NCBI RefSeq assembly: GCF_015207525.1
Contig: NZ_JADEWR010000018.1
Coordinates: 1-40,647 of the forward strand
Length of the DNA: 40,647 nt
Direction of reading: 5' to 3'
Source of the DNA: Nodosilinea sp. LEGE 06152
GTDB taxonomy: Bacteria; Cyanobacteriota; Cyanobacteriia; Phormidesmidales; Phormidesmidaceae
In this document: positions 24,622-33,000 of the stretch, in pieces
How positions within the stretch are numbered: the first letter of the stretch is position 1
Layout: each line of letters opens with the position of its first letter
Program-made: the position numbers and the translations under genes
Notes under the pieces: generated by a model
Databases searched by the model: none
Told to the model about the DNA's origin: nothing
Seen by the model: only the letters and a program-made list of their open reading frames with translations

Positions 24622-24996
24622 ATGGCTGGTTTCGGAGACGTGGTTAAAAAAGCGTTTTATTTAGGGGTTGGGGTAGCGTCTTACGCCGGAGAGAAGGCGG
24701 GCGATACCTTCAAAGACCTGCGAGAGCAATCTCAAACCCTGGTGAATGAGTTGGTAGCACGCGGCGAGATTACCGCTGAAGAAGCCCAACGCCTCGTAAA
24801 TGACATGGTCAATCGGGCTCAGAATACGGCAGCCAACAGTACCAGCACTACAGACAACCTGCCGCAGCCGCGACCGATTGAAATTTTAGATGACGACACG
24901 CCTAGCGTTGCCGATGCCCAAACAGAGGCGCTACGCACGCAGGTAGCAGCCCTGCGCCAAGAACTAGAAAACCTCAAGCGTAAGTCGAGTAGCTAG
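24622..24996 (+). CDS. Phasin-like protein
   Basis: The 124-residue protein has an N-terminal amphipathic helix region (GFGDVVKKAFYLGVGVASYAGEKA), a helical segment with EITAEEAQRLVNDMV, a Ser/Thr/Asn-rich linker, and a short C-terminal coiled coil (TEALRTQVAALRQELENLKRK). This is the layout of PhaF/PhaI-like phasins, and very similar short proteins are common in cyanobacteria. The TAEEAQ helix (a turn also found in phasin-family proteins) starts after about 45 residues. A link to polyhydroxyalkanoate granules is not shown by context, so the role remains open. A ribosome site AAAAGGAG lies just before the ATG. The next gene starts four bases after its stop. Confidence 0.72.
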   Translation: MAGFGDVVKKAFYLGVGVASYAGEKAGDTFKDLREQSQTLVNELVARGEITAEEAQRLVNDMVNRAQNTAANSTSTTDNLPQPRPIEILDDDTPSVADAQTEALRTQVAALRQELENLKRKSSS

Positions 24997-25000
24997 CCCT

Positions 25001-25531
25001 ATGGATGACTGGTCGAAGCAGTTTTTTAATGCCTTTGGCACCGCCGTACAAGATTTTACCCAGCAGCTGAGTGAAGACACTGAGCGTTGGCTAGATGAAC
25101 TTACGGAGCAGCTGGTTCACGCCTCAGATGCTCTTTTACAGAGAACTGATCAATGGGCTGAACAGGTACAAGAGGCGATCGACCCGGAGATCGATCGCAT
25201 TGTGGATGAGCTCAACCATGTTGTAGAACCCTGGCGATTTACCCTTAATACGCAGGTCGATGACGTGGTCGATCAGCTTGACGAAATATTGGGGCCGCTG
25301 GTGACGGGCCTATCGGGTATTGACCAGTGGTTTGAGGAAGTCTCGAGCCCCATCAACAACACCGTTGAGCCGCTGCTGCAAAATTATCCTGCCTGTGTCG
25401 GCTGCCGAAATTTTTGCGGTCAGACCTACGGCGGCAATACTTTGGTGTGCGCCATGCACCCCTTTGGCCCCGAGGAAGAACGCCAATGTCCCGATTGGGA
25501 TTCTGTTTGGCCGCAGCCACCGACTCCGTAA
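25001..25531 (+). CDS. Helical protein with C-terminal Cys/His cluster
   Basis: The 176-residue protein has an acidic, coiled-coil-like N-terminal two-thirds (DFTQQLSEDTERWLDELTEQ, DQWAEQVQEAIDPEID, NTQVDDVVDQLDEILGPL). The compact C-terminal cluster is Cys132-x2-Cys135-x3-Cys139, then Gly-Gly-Asn, Cys150, His153 and Cys163, in CVGCRNFCGQTYGGN and VCAMHPFGP. The cluster looks like a zinc or iron-sulfur site. The same GGN-LVCAMHP pattern recurs, as I recall, at the ends of otherwise unrelated cyanobacterial hypotheticals. It is almost certainly co-transcribed with the phasin-like gene. No function is claimed. Confidence 0.75.
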   Translation: MDDWSKQFFNAFGTAVQDFTQQLSEDTERWLDELTEQLVHASDALLQRTDQWAEQVQEAIDPEIDRIVDELNHVVEPWRFTLNTQVDDVVDQLDEILGPLVTGLSGIDQWFEEVSSPINNTVEPLLQNYPACVGCRNFCGQTYGGNTLVCAMHPFGPEEERQCPDWDSVWPQPPTP

Positions 25532-25565
25532 TGGTGTGAGCGGCTGTATGACCTGATTCTCTTAG

Positions 25566-25611
25566 GTGCATTGCTAACGCGTTGGCGTGGCCTCGCCTCA
25601 GCGTTATGCAC
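25566..25611. terminator. Long imperfect hairpin between convergent genes
   Basis: GTGCA (25566-25570) pairs with TGCAC (25607-25611). AACGC pairs with GCGTT, and the centre GGCGTGGCCTCGCC folds on itself. There is no clear T-tract, so it may act as a weak terminator or be a dispersed palindromic repeat. Confidence 0.4.
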
Positions 25612-25612
25612 T

Positions 25613-26434
25613 CTACGGCTGGTCAGTCAGCAGCGGGAAGAAGTGGCCAACAGGGCCTTGACCTTGGCCAATTGCAAGAGCGTGCCTGAGCGCACTGGTG
25701 ACGTAGTCTTTGGCATCCTTGACAGCGCTCAGGGGAGCTTTGCCTAACGCCAGGTTGGCCGCGATCGCGGCCGATAGCGTACAGCCCGTGCCGTGGGTGT
25801 GGGTGGTCTCGACAACGTCTGTGGCTAGAACCACCACCTCATGCCCATCAAACCAAACGTCGGTGCTGCGGAGGCGATCGGCCATGCCGCCCCCTTTGAC
25901 TAGCACCGCCTGGGGACCAAGCTGATAAATGTGACGGGCGGCGGCTTCCATATCCGCCAGGGTAGAAATTTCTAGGCCGCTAAGCAACTGGGCCTCATGG
26001 CGGTTGGGCGTGAGAATGCGCGCCTGGGGAATGAGGGTGCGGGTCAGGGTAGCGATCGCGTCATCGTCAATTAGCTGCGCCCCGGTACGCGACACCATGA
26101 CCGGATCTACCACCACGGGAATGTTTTGAGGCAGCGAACCCAGAGCTTGGGCCACCGCTTGAATAATGCCCTGGTTGAGCAACATACCGGTTTTGACCCC
26201 CTGCACCGCAATGTCGCCAGTAACGGCCTCAATTTGAGCCACCACGGCCTCGGGCGGTAGCGCATCGACTCGCGTTACCCCCAGGGTATTTTGGGCGGTG
26301 ACGCAGGTGAGAGCGCTGGTGCCGTGGACCAGGTGAAACGCAAAGGTGCGCAAGTCGGCCTGAATACCAGCCCCACCGCCGCTGTCAGAGCCAGCGATGG
26401 TGAGGGCCGCAGGCCAGGGGGGCGGCGTGGTCAT
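25613..26434 (-). CDS. thiD: Hydroxymethylpyrimidine/phosphomethylpyrimidine kinase
   Basis: The 273-residue ribokinase-fold enzyme phosphorylates HMP and HMP-P in thiamin pyrophosphate synthesis. Motifs seen are TIAGSDSGGGAGIQADLRTF (8-27), GVKTGMLLN, VVDPVMVSRTGAQL, LTPNRHEAQLLSG, AVLVKGG and the catalytic anion-hole stretch THTHGTGCTLSAAIAANLA. It starts two bases after the ftsZ stop, so it is probably translated from the ftsZ transcript. It is convergent with the Cys-cluster gene. Confidence 0.95.
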   Translation of the reverse strand: MTTPPPWPAALTIAGSDSGGGAGIQADLRTFAFHLVHGTSALTCVTAQNTLGVTRVDALPPEAVVAQIEAVTGDIAVQGVKTGMLLNQGIIQAVAQALGSLPQNIPVVVDPVMVSRTGAQLIDDDAIATLTRTLIPQARILTPNRHEAQLLSGLEISTLADMEAAARHIYQLGPQAVLVKGGGMADRLRSTDVWFDGHEVVVLATDVVETTHTHGTGCTLSAAIAANLALGKAPLSAVKDAKDYVTSALRHALAIGQGQGPVGHFFPLLTDQP

Positions 26435-26436
26435 GG

Positions 26437-27765
26437 CTAGCGGTTGTTGTTGGGCCGTCGCCGCTGCAAAAACTCAGGGATATCCAGCCCTGCCCCTAGA
26501 CCGCTGGAGCCGCTGCTGGCCGGAGGTGTAATTGGTGGAGCCGACAGCGTGCGCTTAAAGGGGGTAACGCGGGCCACCTCTAGCTCGGGCTGGGCTCCAG
26601 CGCGGTGGTTAAAACCAGTGGCAATCACGGTGATGCACACTTCGCCCTGCATGCGCTCGTCGATTACGGCCCCAAAGATAATGTTGGCGTTGGGGTCGAC
26701 CCCTTCGTAAATAATTTCGGCAGCCGCGTTAACTTCATGGAGGGTGAGGTCGGAGCCACCCGTGACGTTAAACACCGCCCCAGACGCTCCATCGATGGAA
26801 GACTCTAACAACGGCGAGGAGATCGCCGCGATCGCCGCTTCCCGCGCCCGAGACTTACCCGACCCCGTGCCAATACCCATCAGTGCCGTGCCCGCATCAG
26901 CCATGATGGCCCGCACGTCAGCAAAGTCAACGTTGACCAAACCGGGGATCGTAATGATGTCAGAGATACCCTGCACCCCCTGGCGCAGAATGTCGTCGGC
27001 AGTACGAAAGGCCTCCTGCACCGGAGTCTGCTCAGAGATCACCGACAGCAGCTTGTCGTTGGGAATAATAATTAGTGTGTCGACTCGGCCCTGAAGCGCA
27101 GCAATGCCTTCGTCGGCCTGATTCATGCGGCGACGCCCCTCAAAGGTAAACGGGCGAGTGACGACCCCAACAGTCAGTGCTCCCGCTTCTTTGGCAACTT
27201 CGGCCACAATAGGGGCCGCCCCCGTACCGGTACCCCCACCCATACCGGCGGTAATAAATACCAGATCCGACTCTTCTAGGGCGGCGGCAATTTCTTCGCG
27301 CGATTCTTCGGCGGCTTTTTGACCGATGGCCGGGTTGCCCCCCGCCCCTAGCCCACGGGTTAACTTCTGACCAATATGCAGGCTGTTGGTCATGGTGGTG
27401 GTATCGAGGGCCTGGGCATCGGTATTGACCGACCAAAACTCGATTCCGGCGAGGCCGCTGCTAATCATGCGGTTGACGGCATTGCAGCCGCCACCGCCGA
27501 CCCCAATCACCTTAATGCGGGCGACGCTACTGGGCAAAGCCGTGTTGTTGGTGTACGTTTCTCCGGGCATAGCTCTGGCATTGTGGGGTTGACTGGAGTT
27601 AAGCTCGCCGTGGCTAAACGGGTTAGACGGGCTAGCGAAAGCGGTCACAGCATCAGCCGACGAGCGCGGGTCGGAGGAGACAGATTCTGTCTGATGAGAC
27701 AAATAAGCCTCGTAGTCAGCGCCGCTGTGGCCAGCACCATTGCCGTGGGGGTCGTCGGGGAGCAT
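26437..27765 (-). CDS. ftsZ: Cell division GTPase FtsZ
   Basis: The 442-residue tubulin homologue forms the Z-ring. It has an N-terminal disordered extension of about 80 residues, as usual in cyanobacteria. GVGGGGCNAVNRM starts near 88, the tubulin signature GGGTGTGAAP lies at 176-185, and NxDFADVRAIM and the T7-loop region follow. The conserved C-terminal tail LDIPEFLQRRR would bind partners such as SepF or ZipN. ATG 27765 is the start: the longer open frame begins inside a predicted -10 box at 27864-27869. It lies downstream of ftsQ, with 285 bases between that hold its own promoter. Confidence 0.96.
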   Translation of the reverse strand: MLPDDPHGNGAGHSGADYEAYLSHQTESVSSDPRSSADAVTAFASPSNPFSHGELNSSQPHNARAMPGETYTNNTALPSSVARIKVIGVGGGGCNAVNRMISSGLAGIEFWSVNTDAQALDTTTMTNSLHIGQKLTRGLGAGGNPAIGQKAAEESREEIAAALEESDLVFITAGMGGGTGTGAAPIVAEVAKEAGALTVGVVTRPFTFEGRRRMNQADEGIAALQGRVDTLIIIPNDKLLSVISEQTPVQEAFRTADDILRQGVQGISDIITIPGLVNVDFADVRAIMADAGTALMGIGTGSGKSRAREAAIAAISSPLLESSIDGASGAVFNVTGGSDLTLHEVNAAAEIIYEGVDPNANIIFGAVIDERMQGEVCITVIATGFNHRAGAQPELEVARVTPFKRTLSAPPITPPASSGSSGLGAGLDIPEFLQRRRPNNNR

Positions 27766-27863
27766 AGAATTTAAGGCCGTAGACAATATATTAATTACCC
27801 GTACTAGATAACCGAAGATAGCACCTAAGTCTTGAAAATCTAAGCCCCGGCTGATTCTAGACA

Positions 27864-27893
27864 ACTATAGAGTACTTCGCTGGAAAAAACCAA
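27864..27893 (-). promoter_or_regulatory. Promoter TTGGTT-N18-TATAGT of ftsZ
   Basis: On the minus strand TTGGTT (27893-27888) and TATAGT (27869-27864) are 18 bases apart, giving a start near 27857 and a leader of about 90 bases. The two boxes and the spacing are identical to those proposed for ffs in this window. Confidence 0.55.
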
Positions 27894-28050
27894 ATCGCCT
27901 TGGCAAGTCTTAAACTACCTGATTTAACCACTGAAACCCAAAAAATAAACGCTCCTGTCTGGATATATTGGGTCAATTTTGAGCCAAAAAATCTTTGCCG
28001 ACGTGGGCAGGGGTCTAGGGCTGACCTGTTGGGCCACCCCCTGCCGCCGC

Positions 28051-28896
28051 TCAGGGTCGGGGGGTAGCTGTCGATGGGGCATCGGCTTCTACTACGGCTA
28101 TTGAGGGCGCGCTGGGGTTGCTGAGATCGATGCGGGCGACTTCGTTGTCGGTAAGCTGGTTGGGCAGGTTGCGCATGCGATCGAGGGTAGCCAGCTGCTG
28201 CTCTAGCTCTGGGCTGTAGGGACCGAGGTAGACCGTACCGAGGGCGGTTTCTAGCACCAGGTTGTTGGGGTCGTGCCAGTCAATTTCGGTGATGGCGACC
28301 GGGCTATTCACGATCGTTTCGTAGATCTGGGGCCAGTAGCGCTGGTACTGAGGCTGAATACCACGCAGCTGTAGAGTTGGCAACTGCGGCGAGGCGCTGC
28401 CAATGCCAAAGCTGGACAGGGGCATCCAGGCACCGTGGGCATCGAGAAATCCGGCCTGGAGGTACTGATTGTCGGCGGTGCGATCGCTCTTGCCGACGGG
28501 TAGCACCACGGCCACAGGTACGCGTTCTTCGACCCGAACGTTGAGGCGCGGCGGCAAAAGCTGGCGGGTGACTTCGGCAGAAACGATGGGGCCGCGATCG
28601 CGCAGCTGGCGGGCCAACAGCTCTGGCTCAACCTTCATCAGCGCCTGGGGGTACTGGAGCGGCACCAGGTTTTGCACGGCCTCATCGCTGAGCAGATGGT
28701 TGCCGCTGACGTTGATCTGGGTCGGGCTATGGATCAGCCACACCGGGCGAGTAGCGCCCCAAAAAATTGCGGCGGTGAGCCCCGAGAGGGCCCAAAACCG
28801 CCACAGCGCTTGGCTAATGGAGATGCGCCGCCGCCGCCTGAGGCTCTGGCGGCGGCTCTTGAGTTCGTCGCGGGAGAGGGGTGAAACGCGGGTCAT
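28051..28896 (-). CDS. ftsQ: Cell division protein FtsQ/DivIB type (POTRA domain)
   Basis: The 281-residue bitopic membrane protein has a basic N terminus (SRDELKSRRQSLRRRRR), one span (about 28-48), a POTRA domain (INVSGNHLLSDEAVQNLVPL to RLNVRVEERVPVAVVLP, about 55-130) and the FtsQ beta-domain. It links early and late divisome proteins. ATG 28896 was chosen because cyanobacterial homologues begin with a similar short polar segment; a TTG at 28956 is possible. It precedes ftsZ on the same strand. The other mur/ddl genes of the classic dcw cluster do not adjoin it here. Confidence 0.88.
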   Translation of the reverse strand: MTRVSPLSRDELKSRRQSLRRRRRISISQALWRFWALSGLTAAIFWGATRPVWLIHSPTQINVSGNHLLSDEAVQNLVPLQYPQALMKVEPELLARQLRDRGPIVSAEVTRQLLPPRLNVRVEERVPVAVVLPVGKSDRTADNQYLQAGFLDAHGAWMPLSSFGIGSASPQLPTLQLRGIQPQYQRYWPQIYETIVNSPVAITEIDWHDPNNLVLETALGTVYLGPYSPELEQQLATLDRMRNLPNQLTDNEVARIDLSNPSAPSIAVVEADAPSTATPRP

Positions 28897-29012
28897 GGCA
28901 TAGGAAGGGGCTTGGCGTAGCCCGGCGATCGGAGCTGCCACAAAACGCGGGGTCAAGGGGTAAGGAGGGCTTTCTACTCGCGTATTTTGGCCCCTGCCAA
29001 CCCCAGCCGCCT

Positions 29013-29438
29013 TTAGGCTGATGCCGATTTTAGCGCCTGTAGCGATTGATGCAACGCTTTTTCCCAGCGCAGCGCTAAATCGCTGTCGGTGAAGGGAATA
29101 TGGTAGGTTTCACCGCTGGCGGTGGCCAGGGCCAGCGCAACGTCTCCCTTGGCCGGCTGGGCCTCGTCGACCACAGGCTGGCCGTCAATCTCTAGCCGCA
29201 GGTCGGTGATGTCTTGGAGGGACAGGTCAGTGAGGTCGATGGGCCCCTGACGGGTGGGGCGGCCCCAGGTGAGGCGATCGCCCCGCTGACCGAGCATGGC
29301 TTTGATGTCATACTTGCTGCGATCAAACGCGGCCGCCCAAGCTTCGTAGGCCTGCACTTTTTGGTACTCGTGCCAGCCCGCCCAGGCCAACCCAATAAAG
29401 ACCGCCAGCAGGGGCAGCCACAGAAGTCCTCGTTCCAT
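29013..29438 (-). CDS. Hypothetical protein with one N-terminal membrane span
   Basis: The 141-residue protein has an N-terminal hydrophobic segment (LLWLPLLAVFIGLAWAGWHEY) and a soluble remainder. The latter includes KYDIKAMLGQRGDRLTWGRP, DLSLQDITDLRLEIDGQPV and YHIPFTDSDLALRWEKALH, a pattern of short strands and a final helix with a pleckstrin-like feel. I do not recognise a named family, though it looks like a conserved cyanobacterial protein. It lies 117 bases upstream of ftsQ on the same strand, with its stop at 29013. Confidence 0.72.
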   Translation of the reverse strand: MERGLLWLPLLAVFIGLAWAGWHEYQKVQAYEAWAAAFDRSKYDIKAMLGQRGDRLTWGRPTRQGPIDLTDLSLQDITDLRLEIDGQPVVDEAQPAKGDVALALATASGETYHIPFTDSDLALRWEKALHQSLQALKSASA

Positions 29439-29598
29439 AGATAACTATCTCTACCTCGTGTGACATAAGGTTGACCCAGAAACCGGGCATACAGGTAGCC
29501 GAAAACAAATATCTCTCCTCAGGAGGTAGGGGCAACGGTTAGTGTGTGGTTACTTTCCGTCCAAATTTTCGGCCTAGCGCCGCAGCGGCAATGGGCTG

Positions 29599-29615
29599 CT
29601 TTACTAATTGTAAAG
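29599..29615. promoter_or_regulatory. Inverted repeat CTTTAC-TAATT-GTAAAG upstream of psaK
   Basis: Perfect 6-bp arms with a 5-base spacer lie 83-99 bases before the psaK ATG. The minus strand contains TTTACAAT, one match to the KTTACAWW half-site of HLR1/RpaB elements, which control photosystem I genes in cyanobacteria. Only one good half-site is present, so RpaB binding is tentative. Confidence 0.35.
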
Positions 29616-29697
29616 TCTTGCAACGGCAGCCGACAGAATTTCCTGGTGCCGTGAAAAAGTAGGCCTAGGCAAGTGACTTGCCGACCCACTGCATTTT

Positions 29698-29976
29698 ATG
29701 GAGGCTGGTACATTGGCATTTCTACCCCTTTTAGCCACGACGGTTCCCCACACGGCTGCTTGGAGCCCTAAGGTGGCCGCTGTGATGATTGTCTGCAACC
29801 TTTTGGCCATCGCCATTGGCCGGTTCACTATTCAAATTCCCGATGCTAAGCCGTCGCTGCCTTCCCCTGAGTTTTTTGGCGGCATGGGGCTACCTGCCCT
29901 GCTGGGAACCACCAGCTTTGGCCATCTGCTAGGGGCCGGGGCAATTTTGGGCCTGGCCAATCTGGGCGTGCTCTAG
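29698..29976 (+). CDS. psaK: Photosystem I reaction centre subunit PsaK
   Basis: The 92-residue protein has two membrane spans (about 24-43 and 64-88) with the family features TTVPHTAAWSPKVAAVMIVC, NLLAIAIGRFTIQ, GFGHLLG-like SFGHLLGAG and a C terminus ILGLANLGVL. PsaK is a peripheral PSI subunit that binds chlorophyll and carotenoid and contributes to state transitions and antenna attachment. The gene is monocistronic: it is divergent from the gene at 29013-29438 and followed by a strong terminator. Confidence 0.96.
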   Translation: MEAGTLAFLPLLATTVPHTAAWSPKVAAVMIVCNLLAIAIGRFTIQIPDAKPSLPSPEFFGGMGLPALLGTTSFGHLLGAGAILGLANLGVL

Positions 29977-30004
29977 GGTTGTTCGCCAACGTCAAGAGGT
30001 TCAA

Positions 30005-30044
30005 CGTGAGGATGCCGGTGGCTGAGTCTACCGGCATCCTCACG
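30005..30044. terminator. Strong intrinsic terminator between psaK and the WD40-ATPase gene
   Basis: A perfect 15-bp stem, CGTGAGGATGCCGGT (30005-30019) with ACCGGCATCCTCACG (30030-30044), encloses a 10-base loop. GCATTT follows on the plus strand; the T-run is short on both sides. It ends five bases before the stop of the convergent gene. Confidence 0.8.
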
Positions 30045-30048
30045 GCAT

Positions 30049-33000
30049 TTAGGGCCGAGATTTAGGCTCGGGTTTAAGCCCCTGGCAGAGGCGGCGATCG
30101 CGCTCTGCAATGCCGCTGTTGGTTTGTAGATAGTCGGTCGCCCAGGCGCAGCCGTAGGCCAGAGGATCAAGGCTCAGGATCGGTTCTGTTTTCCAGAACA
30201 CCACGGTTTCGTCGTCTCCTACTGAGGCCAGCACGGTGCCCTCGCGATTGAAGGCTACGCTGCGTACCCCAGAATTGTGCTGTTTAAGCGTGTTGATCAG
30301 AGCTGGGGTCGGCTGGGTGAGCCCTCCCCGTGGGCAGAGCTGACCGGAGAGACAGTTGAGGCTCCAGAGCTTAACCGTTTCGTCAATGCTGGCGGTGGCC
30401 AGCAGGCTACCGTCGGGGCTAAAGGCGACCCCCCACACCGCCGCCTGATGGCCCCTAAGCGTTGCTACCAGGGTACCGTCGGGTCGCCACAGGCGAGCGG
30501 TATTGTCGCCGCTACCGGTGGCAATCCAGCGGCTGTCGGGGCTGTAGGCCACCCGCCACACCGCCGACCCGTGCTCTAGGGTGTGCAGCAGATCGCCCTC
30601 GCGGCTCCACAGCCGCAGTTTGCCGTCATTGCTGGCGGTGGCAAACTGCGCGCCATCGGGGCTATAGGCCACATCCCAAATCGGGGCCGCTGCACCTACC
30701 CATTGGGCGATCGCGCTGCCGTCAGCCGCCCGCCGGTAGAGCTGACCCGTCACGGTGCTGGCAACCAGCTCTTGACCGCTGGGGTGCCAGGCGACCCCCA
30801 ACAGAGCTGCGTCGTGACCGCCGATGGTCTGCTTCAGGTTTCCGTCAAAGTCCCACAGTTTGAGGGTGGTATCTTCACTGGCAGAGGTCAGCCAGGGCTG
30901 AGTGGGGTGCAGCGCCAGGCGGGTAATGCCGGCCCGGTGAGCCTGAAAGCTTTTCACGGTGGCGCTGGCCGGGTTAATTAAGGTGAGCAACTGGTTGCTG
31001 CCCGCAGTGGCGAGGGTTTGCCCACTGGGGCTAAATACCGCTCCTAGAGCAAGGCTGCTCAACCCCTGCAGCTTGTGATAAAAGGGACTGTGCGGCTGCC
31101 ACAGCAGCACCTGGTTGTCGGCCCCAGCGGAGGCGATAGTTGCCCCATCGGGGCTGTAGGCTACCCCCCAAACGGCGGCGCTGTGGCCCTCTAGGGTAGT
31201 CAGCAGGGTGCCACTGGCGCTCCACAGCGCCAGGGTTTTATCCCAGCTGGCGGAAACAAATTCTTGCCCATTAGCACTCCAGGCGATCGCTTTGACCGGG
31301 GCCCTGTGGTGCACCAGGGTTTTGAGCAGGGTGCCGTCTAGGGTCCACAGCTTGATGGTTTTGTCGAGGCTGCCGCTGAGCAGACGATCGCCTGCCGGGT
31401 TAAAGGCCAGGGTGTGCACGGGGGCGCTGTGGCCCTCTAGACGGCCTAAGTACTGGCCATCGGGCCGCCACATCGAAATTGTGTTGTCGTTGCCCCCAAT
31501 GGCGATCGCGTCTTTCCGGGAGCTGTAGGCAATGGCGCGAATGCCAGTCACCTCACCGGGGTGCTGAAACTGACCGATGCGTTCTCCCGACAAAGCTCCT
31601 GACGCATCTTCCGCCAGACTAAAGGCCTCCACCTGGTTGCCGCTTCCGCCCACCAGCAGCGCGGTGCCGTCAGGGCTGATTGCCATGCTCCAGATGCCGC
31701 GGATGGGGGTCTCAATCGTGCTTTTTAGCTCTCCTGTCGCCGTCCAGAGCCGAACGGTACCATCGTCGCCCGCCGAGGCCAGGTGGCGACCGTTGGGGGT
31801 GTAGGCAAGGGCGCGAATTGCCGCCTGGTGGCCGATTAGAGTTTTGAATAGAGTGCCATCGGACTGCCAGAGATGAATGGTGGCATCGACCCCGGCGGTA
31901 GCTATTTGCCCGGCGTAGTCTGGGCTGGGGTTGAAGCTGGTGGCCAGCACCGCCGCCCGGTGGCCGGTGAGGCGATTTTTCTGGTGAATGCTCAGCACAA
32001 TGCGTTCCAAAATGGCGTCGGCCTGGGCCTGCAGGGCGGGGTCACTTCCGGGCAACTGCCGCAGCCGCTGCTGGCCTCGAATTGCCTCTAGCAGCGCCTC
32101 AAAAGACTGCTGGGAGGAGTGCAGCGCCTCGGCACTGCGCACGATGGCATTAGCTTCGTTTTGGGTGGCCTGGCGGTACTGGCGACGGGCCACAAACCCC
32201 AGGCCGGTGGCCGCCACCAGGGCGATCGTCACCGTCCCCAGCAGCAGTCGCTGCTGGTCCAGGTGCCGCTGCTGCTCTAGGCGGCGCTGGTGCTCCACCG
32301 CCAGTCGGGCCTCAACCTCGACCAGGCGATCGGCTTCTAGCCGAGCCAGGGCTTCGCGCTGATCGAGGGCTTGACTGGCGGCCAAAAATCGATAGTCGAG
32401 GGGGCTGAGGCGCTGGTGCTCAGCCCAGGTCAGGGTTTCTTGCAGAGCCTGACCCCGTAGCAGTCGCGACTCATCGGTGTAGTCTGAGGCTACCCAGGCA
32501 TTGAGGGGAGCGGCGTAGGGCCGCAGGTCGTTGAGCTGCTGCCGAACCCAGGCGGGGCTAAACACCGCCCGGTAGATGGGGTTTTTGACCTGAAGGTAGC
32601 CGCCTCGGCGCTCGACGAGACCCAGCAGCAGCAGCTCCGCCAAATCGAGCGAACCCTCACTAGCAACCGCCCCCTGCTCCAGCACCTGCTGGTAAAATCC
32701 CAGCCGCTGCCCCAGGCGATGGGGCTGATGCCAGAGGCGATCGCGGATGGTTTTGAGGTGCTCGGGCTCGTCGTGCAGTTCCCAATTTTCGATGATGTGG
32801 CGCTGCACCAAATCGTCAACCCAGGCAGCGGCAGTCTGGCTAGACTGGCCGGCAGCGGTGACGAGCAGATGGCAAAGTTTCTGGGTTAGGAAGGGTTGTC
32901 CCCCAGTCCAGTACAGCACTCGCTCTAGAACCGGCTGGGGATCGCTCACCCAGGGCTTGAGAGCAGTAACTAGGGGCTGCGCTTCCGCCAGCGTAAAGCC

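Noticed and set aside
27766..27864. 33-residue N-terminal extension of FtsZ
   Set aside because: The frame would start within the predicted -10 box; ATG 27765 fits the promoter and family.
30277..30863. Long frames antisense to the WD40 region
   Set aside because: Shadow frames produced by repeated GC-rich WD40 codons; the minus-strand protein has clear repeats.
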